Assembly (NCBI RefSeq): GCF_022965805.1
Contig: NC_133104.1
Span: 35,632,682 to 35,696,681, forward strand
From: Primulina eburnea
Taxonomy: Eukaryota > Streptophyta > Magnoliopsida > Lamiales > Gesneriaceae
Reading direction: 5' to 3'
DNA length: 64,000 nucleotides
This document shows, one piece after another, positions 1-9,796 of the stretch. The notes below the pieces were generated by a model. That model had not been told where the DNA came from, searched no databases, and worked only from the letters and a program-made list of their open reading frames with translations. Both the position numbers and the translations under genes were made by a program. Each line of letters begins with the position of its first letter. The first letter of the stretch is position 1.

Positions 1-185
1 CCAAATGTCTCCAAACATCTACAAGCAACTTCAATACAACAATAACCCCTAATTCGACATCGTTTCGCTTCCTACGACTTCTATTATATCACAATCCAAT
101 CCCGACCCAAACGAACCACAAAACAACACCTAAACACATCCCATAACATACCTAAATGCAGTAGCACAAGCCCGGCGATGTCCAA

Positions 186-1639
186 TGTTGCGTGTTATCT
201 TGATTGCTTGCAAGCACATGATGTCAAGTTATAGTAAAATGTAATTTTGAGTGCAAGTATCGATCCCATGAGGAGTGTGTATAAAAACATATATCAATGC
301 TTGTAAATAAAATAGTCAAGATTTTATCTAGAAAAATCAATAACCAGATTGGTTTGTTTAACGAATTAATTGAAAACAAAGGATTAATCTAATCACCGAA
401 TTGAAGAATAACAATTAGAGAATATATCTAGATAAATGATTTCACCATGTTTCCACGACAATTATTCCCAGTTAAATTAATATTCCTGAATTCCAAATAT
501 TTAATGGCCAATGACACTTAATTATTTATTCCCCTTTTCCCAAGCGACGAATAAATTATATCAATCAAACTTCGATTCAATTATTCCTAATAAAATCTAA
601 GTTTAGTTGATAAATGCAGACGCTTGTTCTTACCTAAGCCTCTCTAAAGTTATACGCCTTCCGAACGATATAAACATTCAAAGATGTGTCTCTAATGATC
701 TATAATCCTAGTCCCACTCTCGATTTATAGAATTAATCAAACAACAAATAATTTATGGCCAGTAAATTGCAGAGAAATAAACACAGAGTTAAATATAAAA
801 TGGAATTCAATCATATAAAATAACCACGTCAAATTATTGTATCCACAAAGCTACATCATTCTCTAGAATGGAAATTTAGTTCATCACGAAATCCAAGCGA
901 AAACAAGACATATTCGTAGTTCTAGACATCGCTACACAGTACAATATAGAAAGCGAAGGAAAAGATAACAAATCCGAAGTGTCATCTCCGTTCCCGGATC
1001 CGTTGTTCTTCGTATTTGTGACTGTTCTTCGCACTCTAAATCTTTGTCTCGTGTATGCGCTGCGATTTCTCGTGCTTTTCTGCAATGACGGCTGCTGCTT
1101 CTTTTTCTGACCTAAAATTCGTGCATATATACAATTCTGGATGCACGGCGCGCGCGGTGGCGCATGATCTCGGACGACTGCGCGTGCCATTCTGTCTGTG
1201 TGGCTTGCTGCTGCGTGCGCGTGGTCGCGCGAGAAGTGGAGCTGCCGTGCACGCCTCTCGAGACTTCATGTTCTGCTGTGCGCGCACGGTCGCGCATGAT
1301 GTTACGCGGTGGCGCGCATGCTACTAGTCCTCGCCTATGCTCTTGCGCGCGCGGTCGCGCGAGAAGTAGCGCTGCCGCGCGCGCCTCTCGAGTTGATGAC
1401 TTGCGTCTATGTGCGCGCGGCTGCGCGTGAAGTGGCGCGACCGCGCGCGTACCTCTGTCCGTGGGTGTGCTCTCGGCTGCGCACTACTCTGTTTTCCTAG
1501 TCCACTTGGTTTCGTGTCCACTATTTTCTCCATTCCTGAAATGACAACAGAAACAAACCAAAACGCATAATTCCGTTCGAAACAAGCATAATTCAGAATG
1601 GATTCTAATGTAAATTAAGTGCAAGATTTGCACTTATCA
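186..1639 (-). mobile_element. Solo LTR, nested, with TCCAA target duplication
   Basis: The element starts TGTTGCGTG and ends GCACTTATCA on the plus strand, and is flanked on both sides by TCCAA (181-185 and 1640-1644). The 1454-bp length, TG...CA ends and 5-bp duplication are those of an LTR with no internal region. On the minus strand it opens TGATAAGTGCAAATC, an opening I associate with plant Ty3 LTRs. A TATA-like GTATATATGC lies on the minus strand at about 1120-1137. Immediately upstream of it, in the LTR's own direction, is the GC-rich repeat block at 1147-1460. Confidence 0.85.
1147..1460. repeat. GC-rich tandem/inverted repeat block inside solo LTR
   Basis: About five diverged units of roughly 65 bp. 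Each contains GCGCGCGGT(C/G)GCGCG-like runs, often followed by GAAGTGGCGC and a reversed GCCGCGCGCGC. The block is far richer in GC than its surroundings and sits just upstream of the minus-strand TATA-like sequence of the LTR at 186-1639. Several overlapping open frames across it are an effect of composition, not genes. Confidence 0.75.
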
Positions 1640-1644
1640 TCCAA

Positions 1645-2818
1645 CGAAGCCTGCAACTCAAAAACTTCAAAACATGATAAACATCATTTTCATAAGATCA
1701 CAGGTTTGAGCAGTCACACTAAACCAACCATAACTCACTCGTTTCTTATCCAAATATTTCGAATTTTCTGTCAAATCGAAGGTATCGAAAAGTTCTACGT
1801 TTTATATGTTGAAATTTTTTCCAGAATATTGACTGAAAATTCGCAGTTTTAAAATGACAACAAACTCGTGTTTTGAGATCCAAAATGTTTACGAAATCGA
1901 TTCAATGCATAATCGCTCAAACTTTTCTCATAACAATCAAATTTTCACTCATAACATACATCAAAATATCTACTATGACAATATCGATGTATAAAACGAA
2001 AGAATATACATGCCTTTGATCTTTAAAACTCACGATCCGGTGAATATCGAAGCGACACGGTGCTGGAAATGATCCGGGCGACTTGAGGCACGATTTTTGA
2101 TGCTAAATCAACGAAGGATTATTGAAGGAAATTTGGAGAGGAATGTGGTGATATGGAGGCAGCTGAAAGAGAGTTTCAAGAAAACTTCTCTTCTCCTCTT
2201 ACCATAATAGAGTAAATGAATTGACCAAGTAATGTTTATGTGTGTGGTGTGTGTATACGTGAATATATGTGTGTGGTGTGTGGGGTGTTTGCATCCACAT
2301 AATTGGTAAGTATAAGGTGTGCGTGTGTTTTAATTAAGGGAAATTTTTTAAATTAATTAATTAATCATGCCAATTAAAATGTTAAACCAATTATCAAGTT
2401 AATAATATTCTAATCCCATAATAAATTTACTAAAATCCCCTAAATAAAATAAAATACACAATTGATAAACTTTAAAAATTTAAAATCTTAAAATCACCTT
2501 ATATTTAAATTGGGCTTTAAAAATGTTAAAACTTCATAAATCATTTATAAGTGTCATTTTCTTGACTTGAAATAAAATACCACTTTTTAAAAATTGTCAA
2601 AAATCGTCTCCGATCTCTTTCCCTCGATCTCGCTTCGAATATTCGCCTAGAACATAAATTTGATAAAACATTTTAACGTGCATCAAATAAACATAAATAA
2701 TTAAAATAATGAAATTTCATAAATCATGCATCTCTAAAATCATTTTAAACTTAAATAATTATTTTAACAAATTAAATAAATGCACGAGTTTTACGTATAC
2801 TGATTTTGGGCTCTACAT
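1645..2818 (-). other. Right-hand part of the interrupted minus-strand LTR; no gene
   Basis: AT-rich noncoding sequence that continues the LTR whose left part is 1-180. It includes a short GTGTGTGG-rich stretch near 2240-2290. I see no coding potential. Confidence 0.6.
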
Positions 2819-2880
2819 TTTATTGACCCATTTAATCCCAATGATGATTTAAGAAAATGAGATTAGCACCCGGGTCCTCA

Positions 2881-3617
2881 CATTCTTGGTGCGAGATGAT
2901 GCTTCTCTTTGGTGGGAATGAGCTGAACATGGAATTAACCTAGCCACCCTTACTTGGGTACAATTTAAGAACATCTTCTACGATAAGTATTTTAATGCTG
3001 ACGTCCGAGGACTCTTGAAGATCGAGTTCACGAGTCTCCATCATGGAGACACAACTGTGGCTGAGTTCGTTAGGAAATTTGATAGGGGTTGTCATTTTGT
3101 GCCCCTTATTGCTGGATATGCTGCTGAGAAACTAAGGCACTTCTTGGATGGTCTTTGACTTATTATACGTCGTGATGTCATGTTGATGCGACCAACGAAT
3201 TATGCAGCTGCCACTGCTTGTGCATTCCAAGCTGAGCAAGCCCTGAAAGATATTGATTTCGAGATGCAGTGCAAGAGGCAACAACACCAGTATAATTCTC
3301 AGCCGAATAAGAGACAGTTCACAGGACATCCTAAAGCTCAAGGGCATCAAAAGCCCCAAGGATAGTGGAAGAAGCCGGGGCAACAGAAGCCACCACAGCC
3401 TGAAGCACCAAAACCTGAAGAGAGGCCACTGTGCAAAGAATGCAATTGCTTAGACTTTGACAAGTACATGTGGGAACATAAAAGTGCTTCATATGCAAGA
3501 GAGAATGACATAAAGCTGTTGATTTTCCAAATAAGAAAGGACCAACTGGTGGCAGAGCTTATGATATGCATGCTGAGGAAGCTGAGCAAGAGCCAAACAT
3601 GACTTTAATCATTGGTA
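2881..3617 (+). pseudogene. Ty3 chromovirus gag (capsid domain and broken zinc knuckle)
   Basis: Conceptual translation gives a plant Ty3 retrotransposon capsid region: an LWWE core, then FVRKFDRGCHFVPLI and KLRHFLDGL, followed by a basic, Gln/Pro-rich stretch. Near 3484-3530 a CCHC zinc knuckle can be recognised (CFICK...HK), but it has a stop codon inside and Phe in place of the last Cys. At least one more stop interrupts the capsid part. It is the 5' part of the element whose pol continues to 9.7 kb. The start and the 5' LTR are missing; the nearest upstream LTR belongs to another family and points the other way. Confidence 0.85.
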
Positions 3618-3629
3618 ACCTAGTTGTTT

Positions 3630-4365
3630 AACATTGTTATATTGCTTTTGTTGCATGAAATGTTAAATTGGTTATGAGAACTGATAGGGATAATAAGAAC
3701 TTAGAGGAAAATAGGTTTCATACTCTAATTTAGTTGGATGTAAGAGACGACAATGAGAATTATAGAAATTGGGCATAAAACATAAGCCTTAATCATGCAA
3801 AGGAATGAATGGAACCAAAATAAGATTTTTAAGGCTTGGAAATGGAAAAATCAAAAACTAGGGACCAAAGTGCAAAAATCAAGAATTTAGGGGCCAAAAT
3901 TCACTAGGCCGAGAAATCAAGGGCTAAACCAAAAATTTTTAGTAGTATAGGGACCGAAATTGAGGTAATCGAAAATTCTAAGGTGAAATTTGGAATTTTC
4001 GAAAATTCAGGGACTAAATTGCAAAGTTTTGAAATTTCAGGGGCTATTTTCGTAATTTCTGGAATTTTAGGGATTAAACCTATGAATTTCGAAAGTTTAT
4101 GGCCTAAACTAATTGAATTCAAAATTTAATGGGATAAGATGCAATTTTCGAGAATTTTAGGGTTTAAAATAAAGAGAATTCGAAACTTTAAGGGGTTTAA
4201 ATGCAATTTTCGAAAATAATTTGGGTAAAATTGTGCATATTTCTAGAATTACTATGGCTAAGAGCGATAATTTTTGAAATTTTTTGGTTATTAATGATAG
4301 AAAGTATTTAAGTTTCAACACGACTAGATTTGATCATATATTTGTCGCATAAAAGATATTTATTT
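3630..4365 (+). other. Noncoding insertion between gag and protease with degenerate repeats
   Basis: Related elements run almost directly from the acidic MHAEEAEQEP region into the protease. Here about 740 noncoding bases intervene. They hold a degenerate minisatellite-like series (about 3840-4240) with variants of AATTTTAGGGACTAAA every 40-50 bp. The edges resemble splice sites (ATTG/GTAACC at about 3614 and TTTTAG/GTG at about 4368), so an intron-like origin is possible, but low-complexity expansion or an old insertion is equally possible. Confidence 0.45.
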
Positions 4366-4368
4366 TAG

Positions 4369-5600
4369 GTGTAACTACCTATGCATTGCTGGATACTGGA
4401 GCTCACTCCGAGAATTCATCAAGCAACTAAGGCTGCGTTTGGTTTGGAGGATAAAATAAACTAATGATTAGTAAGTAAATGATAAAAAAATGATTGTAGT
4501 AGGAATGTAATATATGGTGTTATGTTTGGTATGATTTTTAAGTGTAGGATAATTTTGAATTTTTTGATGAAAGGACAAAATTGCCCTTTTTTTTCTTCTT
4601 CCACTCCGACGGCGGCGACGGCGGTTCGGCGGCGGCGACGGTGACGTTCCGGCGAAGTTGGTGCGGCCAGCGGCGTCGAGGGCTGCCGGCCGAAAGTTAT
4701 CAGTCGACGGCAACGGTCGGTGGTCCGGCGTCGGCTGGTTCTCGGTGGTTGCTGGCGACGATCGGCCGACAGTCGGCGGCGGTTATCGGCTGGAGGCGGC
4801 GATCAGCCGACGGCGACGGCGGTCGGTGGCGGCGGTCGTGGTGGTGAGTTTGGATATAGGAGAAGGGTAAAATTGAAAAAATAGGAAGGATTAAGAGTTG
4901 AATAAATAATCCTAGGGAGTGATGAGGTATTATTTTTACCTACCTAATATAACCTAATCATTCATATGAGGTATCGACTTGGTTGAATAATCACGCGTAC
5001 CAAACGAGGGATAAGGTGAGTTAAAAAAAATAAACCCACCTTATCACCCCTACCAAACACTGCCTAAATATTATGCCTGAAAATTTGGGATTGGGCTTTA
5101 AAGTTTCCATTCCTCATGGTGATCAAATAGTCACTTCGAGCATTGTGAAGAATCTGGAGCTTCGTTTGCAAAAAGATATGGTTCGGACAGATCTCATCGT
5201 ACTCCCGATGCCTGAATTCGACATCATTCTTTGCATGGATTGGCTATCTATGAATGGAGCTTCGATAGATTTTCGGCAGATGTTAGTATCTATTCGACCA
5301 CCAAGCGGGAAATCTTTTGTCTTTGAAGCAACAAGGAACAAGCAAATGCCGCACATTATCTCCTGCATCTGTGCGAGAAAGATTATGAGACGAGGCTGCC
5401 AAACTTTTCTAGCATGTGTTACTTCAACACTTGTTCATGTCAATCAGAAGCTAGAGGATGTTGAGGTTGTCACAGACCTTCCTAGTGTCTTTCCTGAGGA
5501 CGTTTCTGGCGTTCCACCAAACCAAGAGGTGGAATTTTCTATTGAGTTGATGCTGGACACTGTGCCAATTTCTATGCCATCCCCTCTCCAGCACCCTCCG
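4369..5600 (+). pseudogene. Ty3 aspartic protease region, split by a MITE
   Basis: The catalytic motif LLDTGA is encoded at about 4385-4404. The reading then breaks at the MITE (4431-5064) and resumes at 5073 with a run containing LRLQKDMVRTDLIVLP and DIILCMDWLS, the usual end of a plant Ty3 protease. The linker towards reverse transcriptase (DVFPEDVSG-like and EVEFSIEL) follows. Inactive because of the insertion. Confidence 0.85.
4431..5064. mobile_element. Tourist-like (PIF/Harbinger) MITE with TAA duplication
   Basis: The ends are imperfect inverted repeats: GGCTGCGTTTGGTTTGG on the left and, on the opposite strand, GGCAGTGTTTGGTAGGG on the right. Both sides carry TAA (4428-4430 and 5065-5067), the three-base target typical of PIF/Harbinger. 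At 634 bp with no transposase it is non-autonomous. The middle (about 4600-4850) is strikingly rich in CGGCGG/GACGG, unlike usual AT-rich Tourist elements. Confidence 0.85.
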
Positions 5601-6972
5601 AAATGAAAGAGCTAAAAGACAAAATTCAAGAGTTGCTGAAAAAAGGTTTTATTCGCCCGAGTTGTTTTCCGTGGGGCGCACCGGAATTATTTGTGAAGAA
5701 AAGAGATGGTAGTATGTGACTTTGCATTGATTACAGAGAGCTGAACAGACTCAGCACCAAGAACAAGTATCCCTTACCTAGAATCGAGGATTTATTTGAT
5801 CAATTGCAAGGAGCATCAATTTTTTCGAAGATAGATCTTTGTTCGAGATACCATTAGCTGAAGGTGAAGGAGTCTGATGTTCAAAAGACGACATTTAGGA
5901 CTCGATATGAGCACTACGAGTTTATGGTGATGTCATTTAGGTTGACCAATGCTCCAGTGATCTTCATGGATTTCATGAATCGCGTATTTCAGCCGTATCT
6001 GGATCAATTTATCATAGTCTTCATAGATGATATTCCGATATACTCGAGGAGCAAAGAAGAGCACAGTCAGCACTTGAGAATGACACTACAATTGTTTCAA
6101 GATAGAAAGTTATTCGCTAAGTTCAGGAAGTGCGAGTTTTACTCGAGAGAGTGGTGTTCTTAGGCCACATCATTTCTAGAGATGTAGTTGAGGTCGATCC
6201 AAGGAAAATCGAGGTAGTTAGAGAGTTTCCAGTACCAAAGACCGTAACCAAGATCCGTAGCTTCTTGGGTCAAGTTGGATTCTACCAAAAGTTTATTCAA
6301 GGATTCTCTTCTATTGTGGTTCCTTTGACCGCCTTGACGAAGAAGAATGCAAAATTCATTTGGCAATCCGACTGTCAAGAGAGTTTTGAGAATTTGAAGC
6401 AAGTTTTGACTTCAGCGCCAGTTCTATCGATGTCATCGAGGCAAGGAGAGTATGTTCTCTATAAGGACGCTTTGAAGATTGGTTTAGGTGCAGTCTTAAT
6501 GCAAAATGACCGAGTGATAGCTTATGCATCTAGACAGTTGAAGGTTCATGAGAAGAAGTACCCGACTCATGACCTCGACCTCACAGCAGTAATATTTGTT
6601 CTCAAGATTTGAAGACATTACTTATATGGAGAGAAGTGCAAGATTTTCACTGATCATAAAAGTTTGAAGTACTTCTTCAACAAGAAAGAGTTGAAAATGA
6701 GACAACGAAGATGGCTAGAGTTGGTAAAGGACTAGGACTGCGATATTAACTACCACTCAGGCAAAGCTAATGTATTTGCAGACGCTTTGAGTAGGAACAT
6801 AGCGGTCATCGATGAGTTGACAGTTCAAAGACCATTGCAAGCGGAGATTCAGCGATTCGAGCTTGCGATGTATGCTAGGAGCGAGGCTCTTAATCTTTCT
6901 ACTCTGACAGTTCAGTCAACTCTGAGCGATAGAATATGTGAAGATCAATGTTCTGATGGGGGATGGGACTGA
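5601..6972 (+). pseudogene. Ty3 reverse transcriptase and RNase H
   Basis: Starts with [19 protein letters not shown], passes [24 protein letters not shown] and FSKIDL, and reaches the polymerase active-site motif FIDD at about 6020-6031. The thumb/connection ([16 protein letters not shown]) and RNase H ([19 protein letters not shown], then DHKSLKYFF and ADALSR) follow. Stops occur in several places (for example in place of the residue before LCIDY and after FVLKI), and a frame change lies near 6130. The sequence agrees closely with chromoviruses of the Tekay/Del type. Decayed, not functional. Confidence 0.9.
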
Positions 6973-6981
6973 GAGATGAAG

Positions 6982-8430
6982 TGTAGTGACCCGTTCCAGA
7001 ATCACCTACTAATCAAAAACTAAGCATGCAATTAACCTAATTAATTATAATCAGAGATAACAGCGGAAATATGGCCAACAACAATAGTTATACAACCCAA
7101 TCGAAATCGAAGTCTAGACTAACTCAAAATGAAATATCCAGTACAACCATATCGAATCAAATGGAAAACACTGAAAACTAAACCAACCAGCTACTCAACG
7201 TCCTCCTCCTGCTCCTCCTGAGCCATCCAACCTGAGGCCTGCCCCGTGGGAATGGGGTGTCCAAGAATAAACAAAACCGAGGACGTGAGCGATAAGAACG
7301 CCCAGTACAAAAGTATGAGTATACAAACCTATATGAAATGCACATGCTATGATATGATACCAGGGTAGTCAAGAAACAGGAATCACAAAGGATCTCAAAA
7401 TGCTCAGTCTAGAGGCGCCAAGTGGATAGTGCCGCGCGGTCCAACCTCTGGGTCACTGCATCCACTACAAGACAGACGTGGACCTAAAATGTCCCGGACC
7501 ACCGAAGCCCTCCCGACCCGTCGGCCACTGTGTACTCTCGGTGTCCATGCGTCCACAAGACAGGGCTGAGCGGCCCCAAGATATAGCTTATCTCGAAAGA
7601 GATACAGCTCAACAGTAAAGGCTATCTCGAAGGAGATACGGCTCAACATGATATGCAATATGCATCATAACTCGTGACATAATAGCATGTATCATATGAC
7701 ATATAACAATGCAGCAAATACTCATGCAACACATATATGAATGTATACTCAACCAGGATATCTCGGATAGTACTTTCGTACCTCTATCACAGCAAGCCTA
7801 GCCTTACGCAACACCGCTAATCAGGTCTAGCACAAGCCTACGCATCAAAAGCATACTCAATCAATACTACCATGCTCGACTAGCAAAACCAGTACTCCAT
7901 AGTACTACCAAAGGTTTAGGGTTTACCTTCGTCCGTCGACAGCCCTTTGATGTCGATTGCCTTGAAACTCAGGCGCCGCTACGCTACTACTCCTGGCAGC
8001 TCTTGGCTATCGCTCGACCAACAACTAACCCTAGAAACCTTCCAAATCCTCTCAACTATGAGGCAAAATCATGAATTGGCAAGTCACAAATGAGAAATCC
8101 GAGCACTATTTATAGGCCATGTTCGGATCCTCCGAACAACACTTCGGAACGTCCGAACGCTACGTGTCCATTGGCTCTTGACAGCTCATGATCGGATCCT
8201 CCGATCATACACTTCGGACCGTCCGAACATGCATGGAAAAATGACGTGTCGATCAACACTTGACACCTATGATCGGATTCACCGAACTACACTTCGGATC
8301 GTCCGAACTCTTCGGTGCTTCCGAACCCTCTTCGGTCCGTCCGATCATGACCATAGCCAAAATTACACCTTAAACCTTCTTAATCACCATTACTCCGTTA
8401 ATTACCCAATTTGGAATTCGGGCTACTACA
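6982..8430 (-). mobile_element. Solo LTR with TGAAG target duplication, inserted in Ty3 pol
   Basis: The plus strand reads TGTAGTGACCCG...CGGGCTACTACA between two copies of TGAAG (6977-6981 and 8431-8435). Length 1449 bp, no coding region. A TATA-like CCTATAAATAG lies on the minus strand at about 8101-8118, so the LTR reads leftwards. The Ty3 pol frame before and after the insertion belongs to one element, interrupted between RNase H and integrase. Confidence 0.9.
8121..8350. repeat. Tandem palindromic units (TTCGGA..TCCGAA) upstream of the LTR TATA-like box
   Basis: Three roughly 70-bp tandem units, each with a palindrome such as GTTCGGATCCTCCGAAC (8121-8137) or GATCGGATCCTCCGATC (8190-8206), followed by CACTTCGGANCGTCCGAAC and a CGTGTC...TTGACA spacer; a partial fourth follows. 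They lie directly upstream of the minus-strand TATA-like sequence at 8101-8118, as in the other LTRs with hairpin blocks here. Confidence 0.85.
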
Positions 8431-8435
8431 TGAAG

Positions 8436-9330
8436 CTAAGGGTCGGAGGCTGTATTCTGAGGAGGATGACATAGTTCGATATCGAGACCGATTATGGAAT
8501 GAAATAAGCCCATAATACACCGTACTCCATTCATCCTGAAGTACGAAGATGTATAAAGACATGCGGTCATTGTATCAGTGGTCGGGCATGAAGCGAGACA
8601 TTGTGTTTTGTGTCCGAGTGTTTGACATGCCAGCAAGTTAAGGGAAGCATCAGAGGCCAGCAGGGAAGCTTAAGCCACTTCCTATTCCGGAGTAGAAATG
8701 GTAAAATATCACTATGGATTTTGTAGTGGGATTGCCAAGGACTATCATAGGATTCAATGTCATTTGGGTTATAGCAGATCGTCTTACGAAATCAGCGTAC
8801 TTTCTACCTATTAAGACGACATTCACCATGACACAATACGTAGAGCTGTAAATCTGAGAGATAGTCCAACTGCATGGGATTCCGATATCGGTTGTTTCTG
8901 ACAGAGATCTGAGGTTCACATCATCCTTCTGGAAGAATCTGCATTCAGCGATGAGAACAAATTTGTTGTTCAGTACAGTGTTTCATCCTCAAACCGATGG
9001 TCAATACGAAAGAGTAATTCAAATTTTGGAGGACCTACTCTGAGATTGTGTGATCGATTTCCAAGGAAGTTGGGAACCGAAGTTACCTCTAGTGGAGTTC
9101 ACATATAACAATAGCTATCAATCGTCTATAGGAATGGCTCTTTATGAGCACTCTATAGGAGGAAGTGTAGATCACCGATACATTGGGACGAGATTGGTGA
9201 AAGAGGAGAATTTGGCCCGGACTTGATCAAACAAACAGCGGAGCTAGTAGTAAAAATCCGAGATAGGATAGAGACTACACAAAGCCGACAGAAAAGCTAC
9301 GCTGACAAGTGACGAAGGAAGTCAGGGTTT
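8436..9330 (+). pseudogene. Ty3 integrase core
   Basis: Translation resumes after the solo LTR with a zinc-finger remnant (STKMYKDMRSLYQWSGMKRDI). The catalytic core follows, with all three acidic positions still recognisable: Asp in TMDFVVGLPR, Asp in VVSDRDLRFTSSFW and Glu in GQYERVIQ. PLVEFTYNNSYQSSIGMA follows. In-frame stops (for example in ITMTQYVEL.I.EIVQLHGIP) and a disturbed end make it a pseudogene. Confidence 0.88.
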
Positions 9331-9770
9331 GCAGTGGGTGACCACGTATTCGTGAAAATAGCAACTATGAAGGGTGTTATGAGATTTAGCAAGAAAGGCA
9401 AACTCATTCCAAGGTTCATAGGACTGTTTGAGATTTTAGAGAAGATTGGAACATTAGCTTATAGAGTGGCATTGCCACGGAAGCTAGATGGAGTGCATAA
9501 TGTGTTCTATATCTCGATGCTGCGAAAGTACATATCGAATCCTTCACATGTACTAAATTATGAACCTCTGCAGTTGACTCCGAATATGTCATACGAGGAA
9601 AGACATATACAAATCTCGGATAGACAAGAAAGAAGGCCCCGAAATAAGGTTATACAAAAGATCAAAGTCAAGTAGCTCAATCATTTGGAGGAGAAAGCTA
9701 TTTGAGAAACTGAGAGGGACATGAAGAGTCACTACCCGGAGATATTCGGTAAGTTTTAATTTCGAGGACG
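9331..9770 (+). pseudogene. Ty3 integrase C-terminus and chromodomain
   Basis: An open stretch of 113 codons (9334-9675) encodes the GDHVFVKI...RFIGLFEILEKIG...LDGVHNVFYISMLRKYI region that ends chromovirus integrases. After a stop the frame continues into a chromodomain-like tail (RNKVIQKIKVK, then SHYPEIFG). The phrase around 9757-9775 (TTCGAGGACGAAATTTC) is common at the very end of plant Tekay-type pol. It is followed by a purine-rich tract and the 3' LTR. Confidence 0.85.
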
Positions 9771-9781
9771 AAATTTCATTT

Positions 9782-9796
9782 AAGAGAGAGATGAAT
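9782..9796 (+). other. Polypurine tract of the Ty3 element
   Basis: A purine-rich stretch (AAGAGAGAGATGAAT) directly before the LTR start TGTTAGG. This is where plus-strand priming is expected in an LTR retrotransposon. Confidence 0.65.

Larger units (their letters stand above)
1..2818 (-). mobile_element. Ty3-type LTR (minus), cut by window edge and split by a nested solo LTR
   Basis: The right end reads gggctctaca, which on the minus strand is a TGTAGAGCCC LTR start. From 2818 leftwards the minus strand aligns by eye with the start of the LTR at 13460-17486: the same TGTAGAGCC opening, the same poly-T/A tracts and the same CGA-rich block near 2630. So this is a second copy of that family in the opposite orientation. 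It is interrupted at 181-1644 by a solo LTR with its own target duplication. The left end lies outside the window, so I cannot say whether it is solo or part of a full element. Confidence 0.7.

Noticed and set aside
1036..1500. Several overlapping open frames on both strands in GC-rich sequence
   Set aside because: They lie in repeat units of a solo LTR; high GC removes stop codons. No protein-like features.
4581..4870. Two overlapping frames rich in Gly/Arg
   Set aside because: They lie within the MITE; no start context and no recognisable domain.
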